This document shows, one piece after another, positions 8,798-16,346 of a DNA stretch of 64,000 bases. Below the pieces are notes generated by a model. That model was not told where the DNA came from. It was given only the letters and a program-made list of their open reading frames with translations, and did not search any database. This stretch comes from Parasegetibacter sp. NRK P23. Its GTDB lineage: Bacteria; Bacteroidota; Bacteroidia; Chitinophagales; Chitinophagaceae. The DNA lies in assembly GCF_023721715.1 (NCBI RefSeq), contig NZ_JAMDLG010000001.1, positions 3,387,784-3,451,783 of the forward strand. Reading direction: 5' to 3'. How positions within the stretch are numbered: position 1 is the stretch's first letter; every line of letters begins with the position of its first letter. A program made the position numbers and the translations under genes.

Positions 8798-9886
8798 ATG
8801 TTTTCCATATCTATGCTTCAGAAATATATTCCGGCCCTGTGCTTAACGGCGCTGCTCCTCCCCACGCAACTCCGCGCGGAGGGGCCGCCCCGTCCTTCTG
8901 AAATCGAACACCCCGTAGCTATTGTATTGCTGGTGGTAATCGTTGGATTACTCATCGCCATCGGCGTACTCGCTAATGTGGTACTGGGTGCCTCCCAGGT
9001 GTTCAGGGAAAAAATGGAGAAGCTGAAAAAAGCCGCGCAAGCCACTACCATACTTTTCCTGCTCTTTATGGCGGTCCCCGCTTTCGCGCAGGAGGAAACA
9101 GCACAACCCGCGGCCGTACCTTTCCAGGCTGTGGAAGGACTTTCAAATTTTTCCTTCTTCACCATGATGTCCATCATCGCCCTGGAACTTATCATCATCG
9201 TGGCGCTTCTTTTCAACCTCCGTTTTTTACTCGGATTACAAAAAGTAAAAACACCGGTTGCTGAAGCGGAAAAAAAACAGGGCCCATCCTGGTTTGAGAA
9301 ATGGAACGGTTTTGTGTCGAAAGAAAAAGAAGCTTCCATCGATTTGGGCCACGACTACGATGGGATCCGCGAACTGGATAACCGGCTGCCGCCGTGGTGG
9401 CTTTATGGATTTTACCTTACCATCATTTTCGGCGTAATCTACCTGTGGCGCTTCCATGTTTCGGAAACCGCGCCTTCCAGCGCGGAAGAGTTCCGCATCG
9501 CCATGGAAAACGCGGAACGTGAGCAGGAGGAATACCTTAAAAAAGCCGCCAACCGTGTAGATGAGAGCAATGTGGAAATGATCAGTGATGCCGCACAACT
9601 CACCGCGGGCAAAAATGTGTTCATCGCCAGCTGTGTGGCCTGTCATGGCAAAGCGGGTGAAGGTGGCGTAGGCCCCAATCTTACAGATGCGTACTGGCTG
9701 CACGGCGGTTCTGTGAAAGATATTTTCAAAACAATTAAATATGGTGTTCCTGAAAAAGGGATGAAGGCCTGGAAAGATGATTTCTCGCCTTCACAGATCG
9801 CGCAACTGGCATCGTATATCAGAACATTGAAAGGAACGAATCCCGCCGGGGCGAAGGAGAAGCAGGGGGATTTGTTTGAGGAATAA
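8798..9886 (+). CDS. ccoP: cbb3 oxidase subunit III, monohaem cytochrome c (CcoP)
   Basis: A ~362-residue protein counted from ATG 8798; ATG 8813 is also possible, and an in-frame TTG at 8759 would overlap ccoQ and is less likely. It has an N-terminal hydrophobic segment and further helices at about residues 42-68 and 125-145, then another before the haem domain (LPPWWLYGFYLTIIFGVIYLW), the conserved CcoP anchor. Only one haem motif is present, CVACH at 279-283, with LTDAYWLHGG typical of CcoP. Proteobacterial CcoP is dihaem, so one haem domain is absent here. It passes electrons to CcoNO. A 216-bp inverted-repeat element separates it from ccoG. Confidence 0.93.
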   Translation: MFSISMLQKYIPALCLTALLLPTQLRAEGPPRPSEIEHPVAIVLLVVIVGLLIAIGVLANVVLGASQVFREKMEKLKKAAQATTILFLLFMAVPAFAQEETAQPAAVPFQAVEGLSNFSFFTMMSIIALELIIIVALLFNLRFLLGLQKVKTPVAEAEKKQGPSWFEKWNGFVSKEKEASIDLGHDYDGIRELDNRLPPWWLYGFYLTIIFGVIYLWRFHVSETAPSSAEEFRIAMENAEREQEEYLKKAANRVDESNVEMISDAAQLTAGKNVFIASCVACHGKAGEGGVGPNLTDAYWLHGGSVKDIFKTIKYGVPEKGMKAWKDDFSPSQIAQLASYIRTLKGTNPAGAKEKQGDLFEE

Positions 9887-9887
9887 G

Positions 9888-10103
9888 TTCACGCAAAGAC
9901 GCGAGGGGGCAAGGACGCAAAGCCTTGATGGTTGGGATCGTTCTTGCAGCTTTTATTGCTGGTCTTCTTATAACAAAGTTTATTAATAGTAGCTCAACTA
10001 ATTGCAGTGCGAATAGCATCATTTACATACATCTTAAAAAGCATCGGGGTTTCATCCAATAAACCACCCCTTGCGTCCTTGCTCCCTCGCGTCTTTGCGT
10101 GAA
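9888..10103. repeat. inverted-repeat element, TTCACGCAAAGACGC family, copy 1
   Basis: The left arm (9888-9922) reads TTCACGCAAAGACGCGAG then GGGGCAAGGACGCAAAG. The right arm (10069-10103) is its near-perfect reverse complement (about 33 of 35 positions). The inside (~145 bp) shows no gene. Related elements occur at 34158-34392 and 55323-55531. The right arm ends 25 bp before the ccoG start. Confidence 0.88.
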
Positions 10104-10128
10104 AAATAACCACTATAGAAAACAAAAA

Positions 10129-11532
10129 ATGCCCGATCCATCCAACATACCATCACAAACCTTCCGCGACACCCTCGCCACCGTTTCCGCCACCGGTAAG
10201 CGCAACTGGATTTACGCGCAACAGCCAAAAGGAAAATGGTACACCCGTCGCACGGTATTGAGTTGGGCCTATTTTATATTGTTCTTCAGCGTGCCATTCA
10301 TTTATATTCATGGCGTGCCGCTGTTTCAGATCAATATCCCGCAGGGCAAGTTCATCCTCTTCACCAAAGTATTCTGGCCCCAGGACTTCTTCATCTTCGC
10401 GCTGGCCATGATCGCGTTCATCGTGTTCATTATTCTCTTCACCGCGGCGTTCGGAAGGTTGTTCTGCGGTTGGGCCTGTCCGCAGACCATTTTTATGGAA
10501 ATGCTTTTCCGCAGGCTCGAATACTGGATTGAAGGCTCCGCCGCAAAGCAGAAATTGCTGAACAAAGCGCCCTGGAATACAGATAAGATTATGCGTAAAA
10601 CGGGTAAGCACATCGCCTTCTTCCTGCTTTCTTTTTTGATCGCGAATACATTCCTGGCTTATATCATTGGTATCCACGACCTGAAAAAGATCATCACCGA
10701 GCCTGTGACTGAACACCTTGGCGGGTTCTTCTCGCTCATCATTTTTACGGGCATATTTTACAGCGTGTATGCTTTTTTCCGCGAACAGGCCTGTACCGTT
10801 GTTTGTCCGTACGGCAGGTTGCAGGGCGTATTGCTGGATAAGAATTCCGTGGCCGTGGCTTATGATTACAACCGCGGGGAGCCGAGGGGGAAATTCAAAA
10901 AAGGAAATACTTCAGGCGGCGATTGTATTGATTGTTTCCAATGTGTGAAAGTGTGCCCAACGGGCATAGATATACGAAATGGCATCCAGATGGAGTGTGT
11001 GGGTTGTACGGCCTGTATTGATGCCTGCGACCGCATGATGGAAAGCATCGGAAAGCCACTCGGGCTGATCCGCTACGCTTCGGAAAATTCGATCGCTAAA
11101 AAGCAGCCGCTTCGTTTTACCGCTCGCATGAAGTTATATTCTGCGCTGTTGCTGGTGATTGTTGGATTGCTTTCTTTCATGATCTATACCCGGAAAGATG
11201 TGATCGTTACCGTGCTCCGCGCCCCTGGTATGTTGTACCAGGAAAGGGGCACAGACAGTCTTTCCAACCTCTACAATGTAAAGTTGTCCAATAAAACCAT
11301 TCATCCCCTGGAACTTACCTTGGAAGTGGATTTTCCCGGGGCGAGGGTGGAATATGTCGGGAAACGTTCGTTGCACGTGGCGCCGCAGGCGCAGGGGGAA
11401 GGGACTTTCTTTATTGTACTTCCGCAGCAAAACATCAAAGGACGTAAAACAGCTTTGCAAATCAATATTTACGAGGGCGATAAGAAACTGGCGCATACGG
11501 CTACCAGTTTTCTCGGTCCCGTTCAACCTTAA
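10129..11532 (+). CDS. ccoG: cbb3 oxidase accessory ferredoxin-like protein CcoG
   Basis: A 467-residue membrane-bound iron-sulfur protein. I start it at ATG 10129; an in-frame GTG at 10099 lies inside the repeat arm. It has several membrane helices (about residues 40-65, 80-105, 160-185, 195-215) with conserved CGWACPQT and ACTVVCPYGRLQG segments, then a two-cluster 4Fe-4S ferredoxin domain (CIDCFQCVKVCPTGID, CVGCTACIDACD), one more helix and an Ig-like C-terminal domain. CcoG/FixG/RdxA reduces copper for insertion into cbb3 oxidase. CcoH follows after 10 nt. Confidence 0.95.
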   Translation: MPDPSNIPSQTFRDTLATVSATGKRNWIYAQQPKGKWYTRRTVLSWAYFILFFSVPFIYIHGVPLFQINIPQGKFILFTKVFWPQDFFIFALAMIAFIVFIILFTAAFGRLFCGWACPQTIFMEMLFRRLEYWIEGSAAKQKLLNKAPWNTDKIMRKTGKHIAFFLLSFLIANTFLAYIIGIHDLKKIITEPVTEHLGGFFSLIIFTGIFYSVYAFFREQACTVVCPYGRLQGVLLDKNSVAVAYDYNRGEPRGKFKKGNTSGGDCIDCFQCVKVCPTGIDIRNGIQMECVGCTACIDACDRMMESIGKPLGLIRYASENSIAKKQPLRFTARMKLYSALLLVIVGLLSFMIYTRKDVIVTVLRAPGMLYQERGTDSLSNLYNVKLSNKTIHPLELTLEVDFPGARVEYVGKRSLHVAPQAQGEGTFFIVLPQQNIKGRKTALQINIYEGDKKLAHTATSFLGPVQP

Positions 11533-11542
11533 ATAAACGACC

Positions 11543-11977
11543 ATGAACTGGGGTAAAGGAATACTGATCGTTTTCATTTTGTTCGCCACACTCATAGGCA
11601 CACTCGTGTTTAAAAGCAATGGCGTGAAAACGGAGCTTGTCACGAAGAATTATTATGAAGAAGAGCTGGCGTACCAGGATAAGATTGATGGCATGACCAA
11701 CGCGCGGCGCCATGATATGAACGCGACAGTTTCACAGGACAACGAAACGCTCCGTTTCCAATGGCCGGATTCGCTGGACTTTCCCACAGAAGGAGAGCTA
11801 TGGTTCTACTATGCTTCAGATGCATCAAGGGATCGGAAGATGCGTTTTTCCACAGCGGGTTCCGGTGTTTTTGAGCTGGATAAATCGGTGTTATCAACGG
11901 GGGATTACCAGGTGAAAATCAGTTGGGAAAAGGCGGGTAAAAAATACTATCAATCATGTCCGGTATCCATCTACTGA
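11543..11977 (+). CDS. ccoH: FixH/CcoH family protein
   Basis: A 144-residue protein with one N-terminal membrane helix (about residues 5-24) and an extracytoplasmic domain. The LVTKNYYEEELAYQDKIDGMTNA segment is the FixH family signature. FixH/CcoH takes part in cbb3 assembly and stays associated with the complex. Its last 22 nt overlap the next gene, showing translational coupling. Confidence 0.92.
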   Translation: MNWGKGILIVFILFATLIGTLVFKSNGVKTELVTKNYYEEELAYQDKIDGMTNARRHDMNATVSQDNETLRFQWPDSLDFPTEGELWFYYASDASRDRKMRFSTAGSGVFELDKSVLSTGDYQVKISWEKAGKKYYQSCPVSIY

Positions 11978-12687
11978 GTGTGAACTTTTCGTTGTTCCTG
12001 CCTGCTTTGGTATTGGGGGCCATCAGCAGTATGCACTGCGTGGGCATGTGCGGGCCCATCGCTTTTGCGTTGCCGGGCATGAACGGAGGCATGTGGAAAC
12101 GGTGGGTGAACATAGGCCTGTACAATATAGGCCGTGTGTCGAGTTATGCGGTAATCGGAACAGGAGCCGGACTGATAGGTAGAACATTTTATGAATACCG
12201 GTGGCACCAGTGGTTCTCCGTGATAGCCGGAGTGCTGATTATAGTGGTGGTTTTTTCGGGTAAGTTGTACAAAAGAAGAGGGGCCACTCCAAAATATGTG
12301 GCCAAACTGCAACAATTTACGGGGAAATGGTTCCACAGTGAAAAGCGTTTTGCCCCCTTCCTGATTGGGATTGGCAATGGATTTTTGCCCTGTGGGGTCG
12401 TTTACCTGGCCGTAATTTCGGCCTCCGGGATGTCGCAATCGGTGGCCGACGGGGCATTTTTTATGGCTGCTTTTGGGGTGGGAACTATTCCCGCTTTGCT
12501 GGCGCTATCCGCTTTTGGCTTCTTCTTCAGGGCATCCGTGAGGAACTCCTATAGAAAGATGATCCCATATATCTCAATAGTGGCGGGCGTTTTATTGATT
12601 TTAAGGGGGATGAACCTGGGCATTCCGTTCCTGAGTCCGGAGATCAATAACCTGATGAAAGGCGCTATACACTGCGCAAATAATTAG
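11956..12687 (+). CDS. DsbD_2/SafE-like transmembrane protein of the cbb3 locus
   Basis: A 243-residue membrane protein with about six helices in two halves. The first half carries MHCVGMCGPIAFALPG (Cys28, Cys32) and the second GIGNGFLPCGVVYLAV, both marks of the DsbD_2 domain often annotated as sulfite exporter TauE/SafE or UreH-like. Proteins of this type follow ccoG-ccoH in many cbb3 loci and have been proposed to move copper or reducing power for oxidase assembly; here that is an inference from context. It overlaps ccoH by 22 nt and is the last gene of the cluster. Confidence 0.88.
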   Translation: MSGIHLLSVNFSLFLPALVLGAISSMHCVGMCGPIAFALPGMNGGMWKRWVNIGLYNIGRVSSYAVIGTGAGLIGRTFYEYRWHQWFSVIAGVLIIVVVFSGKLYKRRGATPKYVAKLQQFTGKWFHSEKRFAPFLIGIGNGFLPCGVVYLAVISASGMSQSVADGAFFMAAFGVGTIPALLALSAFGFFFRASVRNSYRKMIPYISIVAGVLLILRGMNLGIPFLSPEINNLMKGAIHCANN

Positions 12688-12776
12688 CGGTAGAAATTAG
12701 GTATTATGAAAAAAACAATGTAACTTTTATACGTGCTTTAATCTTTTCTTAACAGCACTACACCCTTTATTGGTAT

Positions 12777-12871
12777 TAGTTTTGCCATTAAGAAAGTATA
12801 GAAGAAAAGCAGTCAATTTTCTCATAAGCAGTTAGTTTTGGTTACAGCCCCTGTTTCTACAGGGGCTTTTT
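12777..12871 (+). ncRNA. possible short transcript (promoter-like box plus terminator)
   Basis: A perfect -7 box TAGTTTTG (12777-12784) lies ~62 bp before a strong terminator (12846-12871), with no gene between. If it is used, it would give an RNA of ~85 nt. No good -33 element is seen, and the hairpin may simply end the cco operon, whose last gene stops at 12687. Weak evidence. Confidence 0.25.
12846..12871 (+). terminator. rho-independent terminator downstream of cco locus
   Basis: Stem AGCCCCTGT / ACAGGGGCT (12846-12854, 12859-12867) with loop TTCT, followed by a T run. It overlaps the 3' end of the convergent VanZ-like gene. Confidence 0.85.
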
Positions 12872-13243
12872 ATTTTGAGCTGCTTTCCACCAGTGTTTCA
12901 AGAAGAAATTTCCTATTAATACACCCGCTATGTCGGCTACAATATCTTCCCATTCAAAAGACCGGTTCGGAACGAAGAAATGCTGAATGAACTCCATGAT
13001 GATCCCGAACGCGATGATATAAAATGCTATCCTTGCAGATGGTGCATATTCCTGTTGAACAGAGCGTACCCAAAGAATCTGGAGTACAGCGAAGAGTACA
13101 ACATGAACGGCCATATCAGTACCCGGGGGGAACTTAAAACTACCGGCGGTTTTGGGCACTTTTGATCCCGGCATACAGAGCAGAAAGATGATGGTGGAGG
13201 TCCAAAGTATTGCGAGTAGCCAGTAGCCGGTTTTGCGCGTCAT
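12857..13243 (-). CDS. VanZ-like family membrane protein
   Basis: A 128-residue protein with four predicted membrane helices: about 6-24, 45-62, 72-88 (ARIAFYIIAFGIIMEFIQHF) and 100-118. The conserved FIQHFF...R.FEWEDIVADIAGVLIG pattern is the VanZ-like family signature. The name comes from teicoplanin resistance protein VanZ, but most members have no known role. It is a single gene, convergent with the cco locus, and its 3' end overlaps the cco terminator. Confidence 0.88.
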   Translation of the reverse strand: MTRKTGYWLLAILWTSTIIFLLCMPGSKVPKTAGSFKFPPGTDMAVHVVLFAVLQILWVRSVQQEYAPSARIAFYIIAFGIIMEFIQHFFVPNRSFEWEDIVADIAGVLIGNFFLKHWWKAAQNKKPL

Positions 13244-13288
13244 GAAAAATGAAATGGTTCGTGGCTAAGATACAACGCGGTTCCGGGT

Positions 13289-13318
13289 AAAAAAAGGCCG
13301 GACCAAAAAGCCCGGCCT
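13289..13318 (-). terminator. terminator of fasciclin gene
   Basis: On the minus strand, a 7-bp GC-rich stem (AGGCCGG/CCGGCCT, 13295-13301 with 13312-13318) is followed by a run of seven T. It lies ~47 bp past the stop codon at 13365. Confidence 0.8.
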
Positions 13319-13364
13319 GGGGTTGGGAAAAACCCCGCCTTGAGAAACCAGCTATTTCACGGTA

Positions 13365-13916
13365 TTATTTGGGAAGCACCACGGTATCTATCACGTGGAT
13401 CACACCATTGCTCTGGTAAACATCTTTAATGGTTACCATGGCTGAATGTCCGCTTTCGTCCATCAATACCAATTTGTTACCTTTCATGGAAGCCGTGAGT
13501 TTACCACCCTGTACAGTGGTGAACACCGCTTTACCGTTTCCTTCTTTGATCTTGGCCATAATGGCGGCCGCATCGTATTTTCCTGCCACCACATGGTAGG
13601 TTAATACAGCGGTGAGTTTGCTTTTATTTTCAGGTTTCAACAGTGTTTCCACGGTGCCGGAGGGCAGTTTGTCGAATGCGCGGTTCACCGGTGCGAAAAC
13701 CGTAAACGGCCCTTCTCCCTGCAATGTCTCCACCAACCCCGCGGCTTTTACCGCCGCCACAAGCGTGGTATGGTCCTTTGAATTCACTGCATTCTGTACG
13801 ATATTCTTAGACGGATACATAGGTGCACCACCTACTTCAACAGTTTTTTCCTGTGCGCAAACGGTTGTGGTTACCAGTAAGGCCAGCGCGGCAAGCGCGT
13901 GTTTCATCTTTTTCAT
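13365..13916 (-). CDS. exported fasciclin (FAS1) domain protein
   Basis: A 183-residue protein with a signal peptide (residues 1-21, ...VTTTVCA|QEK) and one FAS1 domain. The H1 motif is GPFTVFAPVNRAFDKLP, the YH motif LTYHVVAGKYDAA, and the H2 region GVIHVIDTVVLPK; these three blocks define the fold. Bacterial single-FAS1 proteins are secreted or periplasmic and are linked to adhesion, with no established ligand. The gene stands alone with its own terminator and is divergent from gcvH. Confidence 0.93.
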   Translation of the reverse strand: MKKMKHALAALALLVTTTVCAQEKTVEVGGAPMYPSKNIVQNAVNSKDHTTLVAAVKAAGLVETLQGEGPFTVFAPVNRAFDKLPSGTVETLLKPENKSKLTAVLTYHVVAGKYDAAAIMAKIKEGNGKAVFTTVQGGKLTASMKGNKLVLMDESGHSAMVTIKDVYQSNGVIHVIDTVVLPK

Positions 13917-14042
13917 TCTATTTTATTTTAAATGTTTTGAAGTGGAGAAACCGGCCGGTTCCGAAGATTTATTTTGCATCATCTACGGTTTTGTAGTTGG
14001 ATTGGATTTACAGATATTTGCAGCAAACCAAAAAAACATCAA

Positions 14043-14420
14043 ATGAACTTTCCTGATAACCTGAAGTACACCAAGGACCACGAATGGATCCGCCTGGAAG
14101 GAAACGTAGCCACCATTGGCATTACCGAATTCGCACAAAGTGAACTGGGCGACATCGTTTATGTGGAAGTGGAAACAGTGGGAAAGGCCCTGGCCGCAAA
14201 TGAAGTTTTCGGAACCGTGGAAGCGGTAAAAACCGTGAGCGACCTGTTCCTCCCCGTTGCAGGCACCATTACTGAACTTAACCCGGCATTGGCCAACGCA
14301 CCCGAACTCGTGAACTCCGATCCATACGGTGAAGGATGGATGGTGAAAATGACCGTGGACAATGTAGCAGACGTGGAATCGCTGCTGGATGCCGCCGCCT
14401 ACCAGGCTGTAGTGGCATAA
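14043..14420 (+). CDS. gcvH: glycine cleavage system H protein
   Basis: A 125-residue lipoyl carrier protein. The start at ATG 14043 gives the usual H-protein N-terminus ([15 protein letters not shown]). The lipoylated lysine is Lys63 in [29 protein letters not shown] and [12 protein letters not shown] are family signatures. It shuttles the aminomethyl group between the P, T and L proteins of glycine cleavage; the partner genes are not in this window. A hairpin terminator follows. Confidence 0.97.
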   Translation: MNFPDNLKYTKDHEWIRLEGNVATIGITEFAQSELGDIVYVEVETVGKALAANEVFGTVEAVKTVSDLFLPVAGTITELNPALANAPELVNSDPYGEGWMVKMTVDNVADVESLLDAAAYQAVVA

Positions 14421-14462
14421 TTTTTTCATCAGGAAAAAATCTCCCCGACATAATTTATCGTA

Positions 14463-14487
14463 AGTGGTGTAACAGCCACTTTTTTTG
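14463..14487 (+). terminator. gcvH terminator
   Basis: Stem AGTGG/CCACT (14463-14480 overall) followed by seven T. It lies between gcvH and the sigma factor gene. Confidence 0.7.
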
Positions 14488-14528
14488 TGCGTTGTTTGGG
14501 AAAGCCTATATTCGTTTTAAACATTGCC

Positions 14529-15068
14529 TTGAGTACGCCGATCAAATACAATGAACAGGAGCTTATCTCTTTGCTAAAAGCAAAGGACAGCAACGCGTTC
14601 TCGTATCTGTACGAGCATTACTCAGGGGCTTTGCACAATATAGTGCTGCAGATCGTAACCGATGGCGAAACCGCAAGAGATGTATTGCAGGAAGCCTTCG
14701 TGAACATCTGGAAGAAGATAGACAGCTACGACCCCCAAAAGGGCAGGCTCTTCACCTGGATGCTCAACGTAACACGCAACCTCTCGATAGATACCGTCCG
14801 CTCGAAAGGATTCCAGAACAACCAGAAAAACACGGAACTCAACGATGTAACCGAGGCCTACACCCAGGTGGTGAAGCCCGATATCGACAACATAGGATTG
14901 AAAAAAGTGCTACAGAAACTGAAGGAAGAACACCGGCTTTTGATTGACCTTTCTTATTTCAAAGGGTACACCCACGATGAAATCGCCCAAATGCAGGGCA
15001 TCCCGCTGGGAACCGTGAAAACAAGAATACGAACGGCATTGATACAATTAAAAGAATATTTAAAATAG
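14529..15068 (+). CDS. ECF-type RNA polymerase sigma factor
   Basis: About 179 residues if started at TTG 14529 (MSTPIKYNEQELISLLK), which fits related sigma factors. The upstream in-frame GTG at 14487 lies on the T run of the gcvH terminator, so I reject it. Region 2 (NAFSYLYEHYSGALHNIV ... DVLQEAFVNIWKKIDSYDP...LFTWMLNVTRNLSID) and region 4 (LIDLSYFKGYTHDEIAQMQGIPLGTVKTRIRTAL) are clear. It directs transcription of stress or envelope genes. The anti-sigma gene follows after 57 nt. Confidence 0.92.
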   Translation: MSTPIKYNEQELISLLKAKDSNAFSYLYEHYSGALHNIVLQIVTDGETARDVLQEAFVNIWKKIDSYDPQKGRLFTWMLNVTRNLSIDTVRSKGFQNNQKNTELNDVTEAYTQVVKPDIDNIGLKKVLQKLKEEHRLLIDLSYFKGYTHDEIAQMQGIPLGTVKTRIRTALIQLKEYLK

Positions 15069-15125
15069 CAAACAAAACAACCATCTTTCAAACACAAACA
15101 GGAACTTTAAAATAGCAATAGAAAG

Positions 15126-15956
15126 TTGAATACGCAGGAGTACATATCAAGTGGAATTGTTGAGAGCTACGTGCTTGGACTGGCCTCACAGGAAGAAGCC
15201 GCCGAATTCGAGCGGGCCTGTGTCACCTATCCCGAAGTACTTGCCGCCCGTGAAGCCTTCGAGCTTTCACTGGAACAGCAGCTGCTTGCAAATGCTGTAC
15301 CTCCGCCTGCCGGCTTGCTGGATGATATTTTCGCCGCGGCCGATATAGATAATTCACCTACCACTGTTGAGATTGACCCCAACGGGTCGCCAACTTTCCC
15401 CGTGGATCCCGTGGCACCACAGGCGCCTGTGGTGACCATGCAGCGCACCCCCTCCTTCGGATGGATGGCCGCGGCAGCATTGATCCTGCTGATCGGAAGC
15501 GCCGCCCTTAATTTCTACCTGTACCGCCAGTATGAAGGGGTGAAGGCGGAACAAGCCGCCCTCGCTTCACAAAATAAAGAGGTGATGGACAGGATCGCGG
15601 AAGCGGAAAAAAGCCTGGCGCTCCTAAAAGACCCGGCTAACCAGCCCGTGATCATGAACGGCGTAGGCAATTCGCCCGATGCTAAAGCCACTGTTTACTG
15701 GAACACCAATACCAAAGATGTTTATCTCCTCGTCAATAACCTGCCTGTTCCCGAAGCCGGTAAACAATACCAGTTGTGGGCGCTCGTAGACGGAAAACCC
15801 GTAGATGCCGGTGTTTTTGAAGTGGATCCCGCAGGCAACCTGGTTACTAAAATGAAGAATATTCCCCAGGCGCAGGCATTCGCCGTTACCCTGGAGAAGA
15901 AAGGGGGCAGCCCAACGCCAACCCTCACCGCGATGTATGTAATGGGACAGATCTAA
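15126..15956 (+). CDS. RskA-type anti-sigma factor
   Basis: A 276-residue membrane protein. An N-terminal zinc-finger-like helical part (YISSGIVESYVLGLASQEEAAEFE), a linker rich in Pro/Val, one membrane helix (about residues 112-133) and an extracytoplasmic C-terminal RskA domain (YWNTNTKDVYLLVNNLP, YQLWALVDGKPVDAGVF, FAVTLEKKGGSPTPT). RskA-like proteins hold an ECF sigma at the membrane and release it on a signal. The likely partner is the sigma factor just upstream. The start is a TTG; no ATG is suitable. Its stop overlaps the stop of the convergent next gene. Confidence 0.92.
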   Translation: MNTQEYISSGIVESYVLGLASQEEAAEFERACVTYPEVLAAREAFELSLEQQLLANAVPPPAGLLDDIFAAADIDNSPTTVEIDPNGSPTFPVDPVAPQAPVVTMQRTPSFGWMAAAALILLIGSAALNFYLYRQYEGVKAEQAALASQNKEVMDRIAEAEKSLALLKDPANQPVIMNGVGNSPDAKATVYWNTNTKDVYLLVNNLPVPEAGKQYQLWALVDGKPVDAGVFEVDPAGNLVTKMKNIPQAQAFAVTLEKKGGSPTPTLTAMYVMGQI

Positions 15957-16297
15957 AAATCGTGTTCCTGGAAATACAATAATATATGATCTTTCAGAAA
16001 TGCCTCCTGCTCGGGTAACGCCATAGGAGGCACTTCTTTTAACTGCCTGAAATGCGGCCATCCGTCGCCGTCATGTCCTTCCAATACAAAAAAACCGCTC
16101 GGCGCCAGCACGGTACATACTGCAATGTGCATCAGGTCCTGCTTCTGTTCCTTCGAAAATTTATTTTCCGTTTGCCCGCTTTCCTGGATGCCGATCAGGA
16201 ACAGGATCGTTTCCATATCCGGCTTTTTCCCGAACCTTTCCACCAGTTTCGCCTCCAGTGTCCACCACCGCTGTTGCAGATCATCATTGATATTCAT
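15953..16297 (-). CDS. conserved hypothetical protein, 114 aa
   Basis: I do not recognise a named domain. The protein is soluble, with no signal or membrane helix, and starts MNINDDLQQRWWTLE. A C-terminal stretch PSGFFVLEGHDGDGWPHF is rich in aromatic residues. A good -7 box TACCTTTG (minus strand, 16302-16309) lies exactly 4 nt before this ATG, which both supports the start and suggests a leaderless mRNA. A longer in-frame extension upstream would run antisense through serS and is rejected. The stop codon overlaps the stop of the anti-sigma gene. Confidence 0.82.
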   Translation of the reverse strand: MNINDDLQQRWWTLEAKLVERFGKKPDMETILFLIGIQESGQTENKFSKEQKQDLMHIAVCTVLAPSGFFVLEGHDGDGWPHFRQLKEVPPMALPEQEAFLKDHILLYFQEHDF

Positions 16298-16301
16298 GGC
16301 C

Positions 16302-16330
16302 CAAAGGTAATACCGTATCCTGTATCTTTG
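16302..16330. promoter_or_regulatory. back-to-back promoters of serS and the 114-aa gene
   Basis: Two perfect -7 boxes point away from each other: TACCTTTG on the minus strand (16302-16309) for the hypothetical gene and TATCTTTG on the plus strand (16323-16330) for serS. Only 13 bp separate them, so their upstream elements must overlap and they may compete for polymerase. Confidence 0.7.
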
Positions 16331-16346
16331 CCCAAAACAGCGTAAC

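Noticed and set aside
9888-10103. CRISPR-like repeats
   Set aside because: Only two arms in inverted orientation with no regular direct repeats or spacers; no cas genes nearby.
10099-10128. GTG start for ccoG inside the repeat arm
   Set aside because: The extra ten residues come from repeat sequence; ATG 10129 fits better.
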